Assembly: GCF_001635455.1 (NCBI RefSeq)
Contig: NZ_LWEH01000159.1
Coordinates: 62,001-126,000, forward strand
Length of the DNA stretch: 64,000 bases
Source of the DNA: Vibrio sp. HI00D65
Lineage (GTDB): Bacteria; Pseudomonadota; Gammaproteobacteria; Enterobacterales; Vibrionaceae
Direction of reading: 5' to 3'
The position numbers were made by a program, and so were the translations under genes. The notes under the pieces are model-generated. The model worked only from the letters and a program-made list of their open reading frames with translations. It had not been told where the DNA came from and made no database searches. Of the stretch, positions 53,304 through 62,495 are shown one piece after another (the stretch's first letter is position 1; the number at the start of each line of letters is the position of its first letter).

Positions 53304-53870
53304 ATGGCAAGTAAATTTCAGAGCCGCTTAGTCGGCACCATCATTTTAGTGGCCATTGGCGTGATTGTATTGCCAGATGTGCTCGATGGTAAAAAGCTTC
53401 ACTATAAAGAAGAGTTTGCAAGCATTCCTATTAAGCCTGAACTTGATAGCAATGTAGAAGTGTTTGAGGTGCTTGACCCAGTGGAAGATCAGATTGCACT
53501 GCCGGACTCTCCGGTAGAGCGAGTGGTTGAAAGTGGTGGTTCATCAGAAACCCAAACAGCATCGGCTTCTGAAAAAGAAGCGGATAAAGTGGCGGTTGTG
53601 GTTAAGCCAGTACCTGAAAAAAATGAGTACCAAGACAGCGCTTGGATCATTCAATTGATGGCTTTGAAGAATGCTGACAACGCGAAAAGCGTGGTTAAGG
53701 ATTTGCAAAAGCGTGGTTATCAGGCTCACACCAAGCAAGAAAAAACTTTTACGCGAGTAATTATTGGCCCAGATGTTTCTAAATCCAAACTTGAGCGACA
53801 AATTAAGGAATTAGAAAAAATTACGGGTTCAAAAGGCCAATTGCTCAAATTTAAACCGTTAAATCCATAA
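53304..53870 (+). CDS. dedD: DedD-like SPOR-domain division protein
   Basis: A 188-aa inner-membrane protein: a short cytoplasmic start, one membrane helix (about 9-27), a variable Glu/Pro/Ser-rich linker and a C-terminal SPOR domain (WIIQLMALKNADNAKSVVKDLQ.., about 113-185). SPOR domains bind denuded septal peptidoglycan. DedD helps constriction in E. coli. No bases separate it from the folC stop. A PurR box begins in its last codons, at the stop. Confidence 0.92.
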   Translation: MASKFQSRLVGTIILVAIGVIVLPDVLDGKKLHYKEEFASIPIKPELDSNVEVFEVLDPVEDQIALPDSPVERVVESGGSSETQTASASEKEADKVAVVVKPVPEKNEYQDSAWIIQLMALKNADNAKSVVKDLQKRGYQAHTKQEKTFTRVIIGPDVSKSKLERQIKELEKITGSKGQLLKFKPLNP

Positions 53871-53884
53871 GAAAACGTTTGCGT
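53869..53884. promoter_or_regulatory. PurR operator upstream of cvpA-purF
   Basis: AAGAAAACGTTTGCGT agrees with the full 16-bp E. coli PurR consensus (ANGAAAACGTTTGCGT in this orientation). It lies 48 bp before cvpA and overlaps the end of dedD, so purine repression of cvpA-purF is expected. Confidence 0.88.
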
Positions 53885-53931
53885 CAGCATTTTTTCTGTT
53901 AAAATGCGCGCCAACTTAAGATGAAGAATTC

Positions 53932-54423
53932 ATGAATTGGTTAGATTTTGTCATTTTAGGCGTGATCGGCTTCTCTGCCGTGATCAGTTTAGTTCGTGGT
54001 TTCGCTAAAGAAGCGTTGTCACTCGTTATTTGGTTTGGAGCATTTTTTATTGCTAGCCAGTACTACGCAAAATTAGCGGTGTACTTCACCAATATCGAAG
54101 ATGAGATGTTTCGAAACGGAACGGCGATAGCAGCATTGTTTGTTGCAACGTTAGTTGTCGGTGCTTTAGTTAACTATGTTATCGGTCAGCTAGTTCAGAA
54201 AACAGGCCTGTCAGGTACAGACAGAATCCTCGGTGTCGTCTTTGGTGGCTTACGTGGTGTTTTGATTGTTTCTGCAGTGTTGTTTTTCATGGATGCGTTT
54301 ACTGCATTCCCAAGTTCTGAGTGGTGGAAGAATTCGCAGTTGGTTCCGGAATTTAGTCGAATCATTGCGCCGTTCTTCGAGCATTTACAAGCAACATCTA
54401 GTTTCTTATCTGGCGCGCTATAG
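53932..54423 (+). CDS. cvpA: CvpA-family membrane protein
   Basis: A 163-aa inner-membrane protein with four helices. The family start MNWLDFVILGVIGFSAVISLVRG is complete (shown here only as its recognisable features: an N-terminal helix then FAKEALSLV). Known for colicin V production and envelope or biofilm phenotypes; mechanism unresolved. It is the first gene of a PurR-controlled unit with purF, 34 bp before it. Confidence 0.93.
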   Translation: MNWLDFVILGVIGFSAVISLVRGFAKEALSLVIWFGAFFIASQYYAKLAVYFTNIEDEMFRNGTAIAALFVATLVVGALVNYVIGQLVQKTGLSGTDRILGVVFGGLRGVLIVSAVLFFMDAFTAFPSSEWWKNSQLVPEFSRIIAPFFEHLQATSSFLSGAL

Positions 54424-54457
54424 CGCCAGTTAATGTCGAAAAATCGAGGATTAGGAC

Positions 54458-55972
54458 ATGTGTGGTATTGTTGGAATCGTGGGTTCAACACCTGTAAACC
54501 AGTCTATTTATGACGCTTTAACGGTATTGCAGCATCGTGGCCAAGATGCCGCTGGTATTTGTACCATAGAAAGCAATCGTTTTCGTCTGCGTAAGGCGAA
54601 CGGTTTAGTAAAAGATGTTTTTGAAGCAAAACACATGCAACGCCTCCAAGGTAACGTTGGTATTGGCCATGTTCGTTACCCGACAGCAGGTAGTTCAAGC
54701 GCGTCGGAAGCTCAGCCTTTCTACGTAAACTCGCCTTTTGGCATCACGTTGGCTCACAACGGTAACCTAACGAACGCCAATGAAGTTCGTGAAAAGTTGT
54801 TCGAAAAAGACCGTCGTCATGTGAACACTACTTCTGATTCAGAAGTGCTATTGAACGTACTGGCTCATGAGATCGATACGGTTAAAGGTAACGTGACTTC
54901 AGATGATGTTTTCCGTGCTGTATCAAACGTACACCGCACAATTCGTGGTGCTTACGCAGTAACGGCTATGATCATCGGCCACGGTATGATCGCATTCCGC
55001 GACCCACACGGTATTCGTCCACTGTGTCTAGGTAAGCGTAAAGTTGAAGGCAAAACGGAATACATGGTGGCATCTGAATCGGTAGCACTGGATGCTGTTG
55101 GTTTCGATTTCATGCGTGATGTGGCGCCTGGTGAAGCTATCTACGTAACATTCGACGGTGAGCTTTTCACAAAGCAATGTGCAGACAACCCACAGCTCAA
55201 CCCATGTATCTTTGAGTTTGTATACTTTGCACGCCCTGATTCATTCATCGATAAAATCTCAGTGTACAGCGCACGTGTTGAGATGGGTGAATTACTAGGT
55301 AAGCGAATTAAAGAAGAGTACTCAGACTTAGACATTGATGTGGTTATCCCAATCCCAGAAACTTCTAACGACATTGCATTGCGCATCGCTCAAGCTATCG
55401 ACAAGCCTTACCGCCAAGGTTTCGTGAAAAACCGTTACGTTGGCCGTACGTTTATTATGCCTGGGCAGCAACAGCGTAAGAAGTCGGTTCGCCGTAAACT
55501 TAATGCGATTCGCTCTGAGTTTAAAGGCAAGAACGTTCTACTGGTTGATGACTCTATCGTTCGTGGTACGACTTCAGAACAGATCATTGAGATGGCTCGT
55601 GACTCTGGTGCAAACAAGGTGTTCATGGTGTCAGCGGCTCCTGAGGTTCGCTTCCCTAACGTTTACGGTATCGATATGCCGAGTGCTACAGAGCTGATTG
55701 CTCATGGTCGTGACAATGAAACGATTTGTAAGCAGATTGGCGCAGACGCTCTGATCTTCCAAACGCTACCAGACTTGATTTCAGCGGTAGGCATGGGCAA
55801 CCAAGACATAGCACGCTTCGATACTTCAGTGTTTAATGGCGAATATGTAACAGGTGATATCGACCAAGCATACCTAGATTTCTTAGACTCTCTACGTAAT
55901 GACGACTCTAAGATTCAGCGTGAGATCCAACAAGATTTAGCGAATCTAGAGTTACACAACGAAGGCGCTTAG
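54458..55972 (+). CDS. purF: PurF, amidophosphoribosyltransferase
   Basis: First committed step of purine synthesis (PRPP + glutamine to phosphoribosylamine). The 504-aa enzyme begins MCGIVGIVG, with Cys2 as the N-terminal nucleophile after Met removal, followed by the glutaminase [13 protein letters not shown] motif ([11 protein letters not shown]) and the PRPP site [17 protein letters not shown] (about 363-379). Length is near E. coli PurF (505 aa). Confidence 0.98.
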   Translation: MCGIVGIVGSTPVNQSIYDALTVLQHRGQDAAGICTIESNRFRLRKANGLVKDVFEAKHMQRLQGNVGIGHVRYPTAGSSSASEAQPFYVNSPFGITLAHNGNLTNANEVREKLFEKDRRHVNTTSDSEVLLNVLAHEIDTVKGNVTSDDVFRAVSNVHRTIRGAYAVTAMIIGHGMIAFRDPHGIRPLCLGKRKVEGKTEYMVASESVALDAVGFDFMRDVAPGEAIYVTFDGELFTKQCADNPQLNPCIFEFVYFARPDSFIDKISVYSARVEMGELLGKRIKEEYSDLDIDVVIPIPETSNDIALRIAQAIDKPYRQGFVKNRYVGRTFIMPGQQQRKKSVRRKLNAIRSEFKGKNVLLVDDSIVRGTTSEQIIEMARDSGANKVFMVSAAPEVRFPNVYGIDMPSATELIAHGRDNETICKQIGADALIFQTLPDLISAVGMGNQDIARFDTSVFNGEYVTGDIDQAYLDFLDSLRNDDSKIQREIQQDLANLELHNEGA

Positions 55973-55994
55973 TTTTCTTTAGTGACCAGAATAT

Positions 55995-56025
55995 AAAAAA
56001 CCAGAGCATCGGCTCTGGTTTTTTG
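55995..56025. terminator. Bidirectional terminator purF/aphB
   Basis: A perfect 13-bp stem AAAAAACCAGAGC/GCTCTGGTTTTTT with loop ATCG, between converging genes. Confidence 0.93.
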
Positions 56026-56046
56026 TTTTTGAAGCAGGGGATTAAC

Positions 56047-56922
56047 CTAGTGAATGTGGTACGCGATCACAAAATCAATAAACAATCTAACTTTCTCTGG
56101 TAGATGGTCTTTGTGGTTATAAAGCATGTAGATGTCACGCGGGTTCGCGCTCCAATCTTCCAGTACTTGTACTAAGCTACCATCTTCAATGTACTCGCGA
56201 ATCATCACGTCTGGCATCAGTGTGATACCTAGACCCTCAGAGCAAGCTTGTCTCACGACATTTAGTGCGTTTGCGTTGAAGCGACCTTTTTCACTGTTAA
56301 CTACTGTCTCATCATTCGAGTTACTTAGCTGCCACTTAATCAGTGGGTAGCCTTTAAGCAATGAATGGTTCGCCAGTTCTTCAGCATGGCTTGGTGCAGG
56401 GTTCTTCGCTAAATACTCAGGGCTTGCGATAAGAATATCTTTTACTTCACTGATTTTTCGAGCGATGAGGCTTGAGTCGCGTTGCGGGCCCACTCTGAAA
56501 ATCACGTCCCACTCTGTAGGGTCGAGTTGATCAGCTTGGTTGTTCATCATCAACTCAATATTGATATCTGGGTATTGAGTCATGAAATCGCTGAACATCG
56601 GCATCATCATGCGTTTAGTCAGGTTAGAAGGCGCCGTAATGCGGATCTTACCGGAAGCACCTTTACAAACGTCCGTCAGTTCTTCGGCGGTCGAAGAGAG
56701 ACGTTGGAGCAGCGGAGAGCATTCATTGAAGAAACGTTCGCCAGCCTCTGTTAAGGAGAGTTTACGCGCGTGTCTATTGAGAAGCCTCAGGTTTAGCGAG
56801 TCTTCTAGAGCTTGGATGCGTCGTGTGATGGTCGCAACCGGAATCATAGTCTTGCGCGATGTTGCGGTGTAGCTCCCATTTTCAACGACGAGTCGAAAGA
56901 GGTTTAAATCATCTAATTTCAT
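56047..56922 (-). CDS. aphB: AphB, LysR-family regulator
   Basis: In V. cholerae AphB senses low oxygen and acid and activates tcpPH and acid-tolerance genes; in other vibrios it controls virulence and stress genes. From the ATG at 56922 the protein is 291 aa, the length I recall for V. cholerae AphB, and starts MKLDDLNLFRLVVENGSYTA. HTH residues TMIPVATITRRIQALEDSL (about 26-44) are nearly invariant in AphB. It has an effector domain with a cysteine in RQACSEGLG, the candidate redox residue. The neighbour rssB-like gene is the same as in V. cholerae. A GTG at 56934 is an alternative start. Confidence 0.9.
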   Translation of the reverse strand: MKLDDLNLFRLVVENGSYTATSRKTMIPVATITRRIQALEDSLNLRLLNRHARKLSLTEAGERFFNECSPLLQRLSSTAEELTDVCKGASGKIRITAPSNLTKRMMMPMFSDFMTQYPDINIELMMNNQADQLDPTEWDVIFRVGPQRDSSLIARKISEVKDILIASPEYLAKNPAPSHAEELANHSLLKGYPLIKWQLSNSNDETVVNSEKGRFNANALNVVRQACSEGLGITLMPDVMIREYIEDGSLVQVLEDWSANPRDIYMLYNHKDHLPEKVRLFIDFVIAYHIH

Positions 56923-57150
56923 AAATCCAGACACATTTGTTTACAATCTCTTCTAATTTATACGTAACATTGAAATCAATGTTTGCGTCATGTCAACTTG
57001 TTGCACTATTTACAAGTATTCCAAGCCTTGTCACGAATTACCAGTAAAGAGTGAACATTTGTGTATTTAGCATTTTATTACTAAGTTTTATATTAGCTCT
57101 TAAAACAGATAACAATAATAATTCGACTTAGTTTTGTGAGGTTAGAAATT

Positions 57151-58254
57151 ATGTACAAAACTCACAGTCAGCCAGTAATGACCTCGGCAAAGGAAGTGAT
57201 GAACCAGAAATGCGTAATGTTGGTTGATGATGACCCTATTTTTCGCAGTATAACCGGCGCTTACCTTGAGAAGGTTGGTTATAAAGTGGTTGAGGCTGAA
57301 AACGGACTGGACGCTTTGCAGAAGCTCAGAGATGCAGCGCCAGATTTAATTGTGTGTGACTTATCAATGCCGATCTTGGACGGCATCGAGCTTGTAGAAG
57401 AGCTCAGTTTAGAGTATCCATCACTGCCTATGATTGTTGTGTCTGCGACAGATGACATGTCTGATGTAGCAAAAGCACTGCGATTTGGTATTAAAGACTT
57501 TTTAGCGAAGCCATTAGAAGACCATGGTCATCTAAGCAGTGCGATCGCCAACACATTAACAGATTCGTTCGATAATCTTTCAGATCAACGAGATTTCTCA
57601 AGCCAGTGGTTTTGTGTGGATGATGGAGGAGAGATCCCGGAAGACCAAGAATTACATTGGCACCTGAATTACTTACAGGACAACCCAAGCGCAGCAAGAG
57701 ATTTGTTACACGCGTTGTTACCGGACAAAGACACAAGACAAGGCTCATGGCGTTGTAGCTACCGTTTGTTGCAATCAATGGAGATGATGCCACTTGTCTT
57801 CGATTATGCGTGGACGATGAATGGGCAGTTTGCTTTCTACCTTGTCGATTCAGCGTCTTCTGAAAATGGCGGCTCTGCGACTACTTTGTTAGTAAGAGCT
57901 TTGTTCCACGATTACTTAAGAAACAGAAAAGATTTTAGTACTGACCTCAAAGATATCGCTGAAATTTTGGAGAAAGGGATTCGCTGCTCGGCATGCTCAA
58001 CACCTGTCAACGCGCTGTTTGGTGTTGCTAACCTTGCAGAGGGCACCATTTCAATTTTGCCTGCGGGTCTAGATGGGCGTTGGTCAAATAGAGAAATGAA
58101 TCAACATATTGCAGCAGGTGAACGCTTAGGCGATAACTGTCAAAAGAACTTTATCACCAGAGATTTACCAATAGAGCAGGGCTGTCAGCTGTCGTTGAGC
58201 CTGCTTGGAGCGGCGAGTTTCAGCTTGGATATACACCAAGGGACAACCGATTAA
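57151..58254 (+). CDS. RssB-like response regulator
   Basis: A 367-aa protein: N-terminal receiver domain with acidic pocket VDDDPIF (about 25-31), phosphoacceptor aspartate in IVCDLSMP (about 69-76), conserved T/S VVSATDD and lysine in DFLAKPL (about 116-122); then a C-terminal degenerate phosphatase-like (PP2C) domain as in RssB, the adaptor that delivers sigma S to ClpXP. No DNA-binding domain. ATG at 57151 follows GAGG by 9 bases; a GTG at 57136 is also open. Whether it acts on RpoS here is inference. Confidence 0.82.
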   Translation: MYKTHSQPVMTSAKEVMNQKCVMLVDDDPIFRSITGAYLEKVGYKVVEAENGLDALQKLRDAAPDLIVCDLSMPILDGIELVEELSLEYPSLPMIVVSATDDMSDVAKALRFGIKDFLAKPLEDHGHLSSAIANTLTDSFDNLSDQRDFSSQWFCVDDGGEIPEDQELHWHLNYLQDNPSAARDLLHALLPDKDTRQGSWRCSYRLLQSMEMMPLVFDYAWTMNGQFAFYLVDSASSENGGSATTLLVRALFHDYLRNRKDFSTDLKDIAEILEKGIRCSACSTPVNALFGVANLAEGTISILPAGLDGRWSNREMNQHIAAGERLGDNCQKNFITRDLPIEQGCQLSLSLLGAASFSLDIHQGTTD

Positions 58255-58322
58255 CCCTATATTTCCTCGGTTTTTGTGAATAATTGATTAAGGTATAGTT
58301 GCGCAAATGGTGTGACTATGCC

Positions 58323-58392
58323 TTTTTTGTTAAATGTCGATTTAGCAAAGAGGGTTTGGTCCGCCACTGGACTTACCTTTACTAACAAAAAC
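58323..58392 (+). promoter_or_regulatory. Structured leader of the 45-aa gene
   Basis: A perfect 9-bp outer stem TTTTTGTTA (58324-58332)/TAACAAAAA (58383-58391) encloses a second arm (AAAGAGG with CCTTT) and an inner hairpin GTCC/GGAC around a GCCACT loop. It ends 12 bases before the start codon of the small gene. It resembles a regulatory leader, but I do not recognise a riboswitch class. Confidence 0.5.
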
Positions 58393-58403
58393 AAGAAGCA
58401 ATC

Positions 58404-58541
58404 ATGGCAGATAATCAAGACTTTAAAGACCCGTTTAATGTATTCTACTTTTTAGGCTTTCTAGCCACATTTTTAATGATTCCATTACTACCAGCAACAC
58501 TAACGTTGATCCGAGTATTTAATGGCTACGCAACATTTTAG
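58404..58541 (+). CDS. Small single-helix membrane protein, 45 aa
   Basis: ATG 58404 to TAG 58541, preceded by AAGAAGCAATC. The product starts with a polar stretch (MADNQDFKDPFN) and then a hydrophobic helix of about 20 residues with a proline-containing centre (LMIPLLPATLT), ending GYATF. It looks like a real small inner-membrane protein. I do not know its family or role. It lies between the rssB-like gene and ybaN in the same direction. Confidence 0.72.
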   Translation: MADNQDFKDPFNVFYFLGFLATFLMIPLLPATLTLIRVFNGYATF

Positions 58542-58588
58542 TTAAGCTGTCGTCGCCAAATGGTGATAGCTAACTCAAGGAGGCCACA

Positions 58589-58987
58589 ATTAGCGTTCGA
58601 GTTTTAAGCCTGAATATTGCTGGTGGCCTTTGTATCTTTCTTGCAGTTCTAGGGATTGTATTACCCGTTCTGCCAACCACTCCATTTCTTCTTCTTGCTA
58701 GCGCATGTTTCATGCGAAGCAATCCTAAAGTTAACAAATGGATGCATGAGCACAAAACGCTCGGTCCTCTGTTAGAAAACTGGTATCAACACGGCGCTGT
58801 CACTAAGCAAGTTAAAACGCGTGGCGTATTCTTTATCTTGTTGAGCTTTACGTTATCTATCTACTTTGCTCCACTCATTTGGGTCAAGGTTTTCCTAATT
58901 TGTGTACTTGTTATTCTTCTCACATGGTTTATGCGACTTCCAACCCATGAGTTGGTTGCTGACAGCAAAGAAAATCACTACCATTAA
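58589..58987 (+). CDS. ybaN: YbaN (DUF454) membrane protein, apparent ATT start
   Basis: A 132-aa DUF454 inner-membrane protein: LSLNIAGGLCIFLAVLGIVLP and the motif LPVLPTTPFLLLASACF (about 24-40), then RSNPKVNKWM, and two late helices. Homology requires the frame to start near 58589. The only codon at the right distance (5 bases) from the strong ribosome site AAGGAGG (58577-58583) is ATT; no ATG, GTG or TTG exists in frame between it and the conserved region, and the first in-frame ATG (58712) would delete the N-terminal third. ybaN-apt-dnaX-ybaB-recR is the E. coli order. Function unknown. Confidence 0.82.
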   Translation: MSVRVLSLNIAGGLCIFLAVLGIVLPVLPTTPFLLLASACFMRSNPKVNKWMHEHKTLGPLLENWYQHGAVTKQVKTRGVFFILLSFTLSIYFAPLIWVKVFLICVLVILLTWFMRLPTHELVADSKENHYH

Positions 58988-59148
58988 GCCAGTGTGCCTG
59001 CTTGTATAGTGGGCGTTTATTATTTCAGCAATCAGAGTTGTGACTCTCGTTGCAATGAATACCAATCGTACCTTTCCTTAATTTCAAGCGTTGATGTTTG
59101 ATTCGTCAACCAGAGTTTGGAAAGCGGCCTAATGAAGTGCATAAGATT

Positions 59149-59694
59149 ATGAACACAGAAAAAATCTCTCTGATCAAAGCAAGCATCAAAAGCATTCCTG
59201 ATTACCCTAAAGCGGGTATTTTGTTCCGTGACGTAACAAGCTTGATGGAAGACCCAGCAGCTTACAAAGCGACTATCGAGTTGTTAGCGGAAACATACAA
59301 GGACATGGGCTTTACTAAGATCGTTGGTACTGAAGCTCGAGGTTTCCTATTCGGTGCGCCTTTAGCACTAGAACTAGGTGTTGGCTTCATTCCTGTGCGT
59401 AAGCCGGGCAAACTGCCTCGTGAAACTGTGGCACAATCTTATGAGCTTGAGTACGGTACAGACACGCTAGAAATTCATACTGATGCTATCGTTGAAGGCG
59501 ACAAAGTGCTGATGGTTGATGACCTACTAGCAACTGGCGGTACGATTGAAGCGACAACAAAGTTGATTCGTCAGCTTGGTGGTGTGGTGGAGCACGCTGC
59601 ATTTGTAATTAATCTTCCAGAAATCGGTGGTGACAAGCGCTTAGAAGGCTTAGGTCTAGAAGTGTTTAGCATCTGCGAATTCGACGGCCACTAA
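59149..59694 (+). CDS. apt: Adenine phosphoribosyltransferase
   Basis: Salvages adenine to AMP with PRPP. From the ATG at 59149 ([16 protein letters not shown]) the protein is 181 aa, close to E. coli Apt (183). PRPP motif [14 protein letters not shown] (about 118-131), [11 protein letters not shown] (about 29-39) and [14 protein letters not shown] (about 62-75). The frame is open upstream to 59098 without support. Confidence 0.97.
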   Translation: MNTEKISLIKASIKSIPDYPKAGILFRDVTSLMEDPAAYKATIELLAETYKDMGFTKIVGTEARGFLFGAPLALELGVGFIPVRKPGKLPRETVAQSYELEYGTDTLEIHTDAIVEGDKVLMVDDLLATGGTIEATTKLIRQLGGVVEHAAFVINLPEIGGDKRLEGLGLEVFSICEFDGH

Positions 59695-59712
59695 TCCTTT
59701 TCGGAATTATTC

Positions 59713-61941
59713 ATGAGCTATCTTGCGTTAGCGCGAAAATGGCGACCAACCAAATTCAAAGAAGTGGTTGGTCAAGCCCATGTTTTAACAGCATTAGAGA
59801 ATGCCCTTAGCCAAAATAGGTTGCATCACGCGTACCTATTTAGCGGAACACGCGGTGTCGGTAAAACGACCATCGGCCGCTTGTTTGCTAAGGGACTTAA
59901 CTGTGAAACAGGCATTACTTCAACCCCTTGTGGTGAATGTGCAACTTGTAAAGAGATCGATGAAGGTCGCTTTGTTGACCTGCTAGAGATCGATGCGGCA
60001 TCACGTACCAAGGTAGAAGATACCCGCGAGCTTCTGGACAATGTTCAGTACAAACCTGCGCGTGGTCGCTTTAAGGTTTACCTTATCGATGAAGTACACA
60101 TGCTTTCTAGGCACAGTTTCAACGCGCTTCTAAAGACGTTAGAAGAGCCGCCTGAGTATGTGAAATTCTTGCTTGCAACGACTGATCCACAAAAACTGCC
60201 AGTAACTATCTTGTCGCGTTGTCTGCAGTTCCATTTGAAACCGATCAGCGTTGATAATATTCACGAGCAGCTCGACCATATTCTTGAACAAGAGAAGGTA
60301 ACCTTTGAGTCTCGTGCTCTTGGAATGATTGCTCATGCTGCCGACGGTAGTATGCGTGATGCCTTGAGCCTGACAGACCAAGCTATCGCATTAGGCAACG
60401 GCAATATCTTGACTGATACGGTTGCTCACATGCTTGGCACATTGGATACTGACCAAGCGATCCATCTACTTGAGGCTATAAGCAGTAAGCAGCCTCAAGA
60501 GGCGATGGCTTGTATACAAAACCTTGCTGAGAATGGCGTAGAGTGGGATGGTTTACTGAATCAACTTGCTGCTCAACTTCATCGTCTCGCCATGTATCAA
60601 GCGTTGCCGTCTACCTTAGACAAAGCTCAGCCTGACGCAGAGAAGCTTGAACTGCTTAGCAAAGCGTTAAGCCCACAAGATATTCAGCTTTATTACCAGA
60701 TAGTGCTAAAAGGTCGTGAAGACTTACCATTATCGCCAACCGCACGTGTTGGTATTGAGATGGTTGTTTTACGTATGTTGGCATTTAGGCCTGCAGAGCA
60801 AAATGTCGCAACGGCTATCTCTACTCAGTCGACAAGCCCTGTCGCTGCACCGGTTCAGAATCAAGTTCAGTCGGTTAGTCAACCAGCGCCAACGGCCGCT
60901 CCGAGACAGCAGCAGGCTCCTCAAGCGATGCAGCAGCAACCTGTACATCGAGCACTGCAGCAAAGTCCGGCTCAGTATCCAAATTCGCAAGGCTACTCTG
61001 AGCATTCTGGTCATCAAGGTTATCCAGAACAGGATTACCCGCACAACCAGTATGATGCCCCGCCAGCTTATGACGAACGTCCAAGCTACGGTTCAGAGCA
61101 GTCGATGAGTCCTATGACTCAACAAGCACAGCCTCAGCAGCAAGCGAGCTATCAGAATCAAGCTCCGGCTCAGCCACAAAATGTTGCACCGTCTGCGCCT
61201 GAAGGGCAGCCTGCTCGTCCGGCATCACCTGTCAGTGGTTTACGCCATCAATTACGCTCTCAGCGTAGAGGTAACGCAGTACAGGACAGCAAAGGTTCAG
61301 CGCCAAAAAAAGCTAAAGCGGCACCAGCTAAAACTTCAGTTCTTGACCGAGTTGCTCAACAACACGGTAGTTCTGAGCGGGTGTCGCCAGCTTCTTCACC
61401 AACCTCTCCGACAGAAAATGTTACCAATGATAATGAACCTTATCGCTGGAAACCGTCTAAACCTGTTGTAAAAGAGGCGAGTAAAGAGCTTACACCTACT
61501 CAGATCAAGCGAGCGCTAGAGCACGTCAAAACGCCAGAAATGGTAGAAAAGTTGCTTAACGAGTCGATTGCTCAAGATGAGTGGTCTGCCACGATTCAAA
61601 AGCTAGAGACAGCTAAGCTTGTTGAACAGTTAGCGTTGAACTCTGTATTTACTAAGAATGATACATCGATAACGCTAACCTTGAGATCGAGCCAAGCTCA
61701 CTTGAAAACGGATCGAGCGCAGAGTGAACTGTTACAGTCTCTCAATACGGTACTCGGAGAAGAGTGTCACTTGAGCGTCGAAATCGGCGATGGTGGTGAA
61801 ACACCACTAGAATTACGAGAAAGGCTCTACCAAGGCAAGTTGAAAGACGCGTTTACCAGTTTGGAAAACGATGCCAACGTACAGTTTATCGAAAGACGCT
61901 TCGCTGCAGAGCTCGACAGAGATAGTGTTCGTCCTATCTAA
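59713..61941 (+). CDS. dnaX: DnaX, DNA polymerase III tau (and likely gamma) subunit
   Basis: Clamp-loader ATPase and organiser of the replisome. The 742-aa tau has Walker A GTRGVGKTT (about 45-53), the four-cysteine zinc site (CETG, CGECATCKEI, about 64-82), Walker B with DEVH (about 126-129), and sensor regions. A Gln/Pro-rich linker (about 380-520) and the C-terminal alpha-binding domain follow. A slippery A7 at 61305-61311 would give a shorter gamma. It directly precedes ybaB and recR. Confidence 0.96.
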   Translation: MSYLALARKWRPTKFKEVVGQAHVLTALENALSQNRLHHAYLFSGTRGVGKTTIGRLFAKGLNCETGITSTPCGECATCKEIDEGRFVDLLEIDAASRTKVEDTRELLDNVQYKPARGRFKVYLIDEVHMLSRHSFNALLKTLEEPPEYVKFLLATTDPQKLPVTILSRCLQFHLKPISVDNIHEQLDHILEQEKVTFESRALGMIAHAADGSMRDALSLTDQAIALGNGNILTDTVAHMLGTLDTDQAIHLLEAISSKQPQEAMACIQNLAENGVEWDGLLNQLAAQLHRLAMYQALPSTLDKAQPDAEKLELLSKALSPQDIQLYYQIVLKGREDLPLSPTARVGIEMVVLRMLAFRPAEQNVATAISTQSTSPVAAPVQNQVQSVSQPAPTAAPRQQQAPQAMQQQPVHRALQQSPAQYPNSQGYSEHSGHQGYPEQDYPHNQYDAPPAYDERPSYGSEQSMSPMTQQAQPQQQASYQNQAPAQPQNVAPSAPEGQPARPASPVSGLRHQLRSQRRGNAVQDSKGSAPKKAKAAPAKTSVLDRVAQQHGSSERVSPASSPTSPTENVTNDNEPYRWKPSKPVVKEASKELTPTQIKRALEHVKTPEMVEKLLNESIAQDEWSATIQKLETAKLVEQLALNSVFTKNDTSITLTLRSSQAHLKTDRAQSELLQSLNTVLGEECHLSVEIGDGGETPLELRERLYQGKLKDAFTSLENDANVQFIERRFAAELDRDSVRPI
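61291..61317 (+). promoter_or_regulatory. Programmed -1 frameshift site in dnaX
   Basis: The heptamer A AAA AAA (61305-61311) is in the correct phase after codon CCA (531). A -1 slip reads AGC then TAA, ending a 534-aa gamma-like protein. AAAGG (61291-61295) lies 9 bases upstream, like the ribosome-binding stimulator in E. coli dnaX. I did not find a convincing downstream hairpin. Confidence 0.65.
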
Positions 61942-62006
61942 CGTTAATTTTGATTTAGTGATGGGCGTATCATCTTAGATACGTCGATCGAAGAACTGAA
62001 CACCGA

Positions 62007-62033
62007 GGGGTTGAATCACACTGCTTTAACCCC
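62007..62033 (+). other. Hairpin between dnaX and ybaB
   Basis: GGGGTT/AACCCC with a 15-base loop, preceded by CGTATC/GATACG (61967-61984). There is no T run, so read-through from dnaX into ybaB is expected. Confidence 0.4.
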
Positions 62034-62093
62034 CACTTAAGCGCTTATAGCGTAATAAATTTTAATAAACCAATTAGACCAGAGAGTATTAAC

Positions 62094-62423
62094 ATGTTTG
62101 GTAAAGGCGGTATGGGCAACATGATGAAGCAAGCCCAGCAAATGCAAGAGCGCATGCAAAAGCTTCAAGAAGAAATCGCAAATATGGAAGTAACAGGTGA
62201 ATCTGGTGCTGGCCTTGTAAAAGTAACAATCACTGGTAGCCACAGCGTTCGCCGTGTTGATATCGATGAAAGCCTAATGGAAGACGATAAAGAGATGCTT
62301 GAAGATCTTATCGCTGCTGCTTTCAACGATGCGGCTCGTCGTGTTGAAGAAACTCAAAAAGAAAAAATGGCTAGCATCACTGGCGGAATGCAACTTCCAC
62401 CAGGCATGAAGATGCCTTTCTAA
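62094..62423 (+). CDS. ybaB: YbaB/EbfC nucleoid-associated protein
   Basis: A 109-aa tweezer-like DNA-binding dimer of the YbaB/EbfC family. It starts [21 protein letters not shown]; the helix and the [19 protein letters not shown] strand region (about 42-60) are typical. In E. coli it influences nucleoid and recombination functions, next to recR as here. Confidence 0.95.
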   Translation: MFGKGGMGNMMKQAQQMQERMQKLQEEIANMEVTGESGAGLVKVTITGSHSVRRVDIDESLMEDDKEMLEDLIAAAFNDAARRVEETQKEKMASITGGMQLPPGMKMPF

Positions 62424-62495
62424 GCGACTTATTTCTAAGGGTTCGTTCTTGCCTTACTTGAGCGGACCGTTATTTGAAAATTAGAACGGTTAAAT

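Noticed and set aside
58712..58987. 91-aa start of ybaN at ATG 58712
   Set aside because: It would remove the conserved LPVLPTTPF region; the upstream ribosome site and homology support the ATT start.
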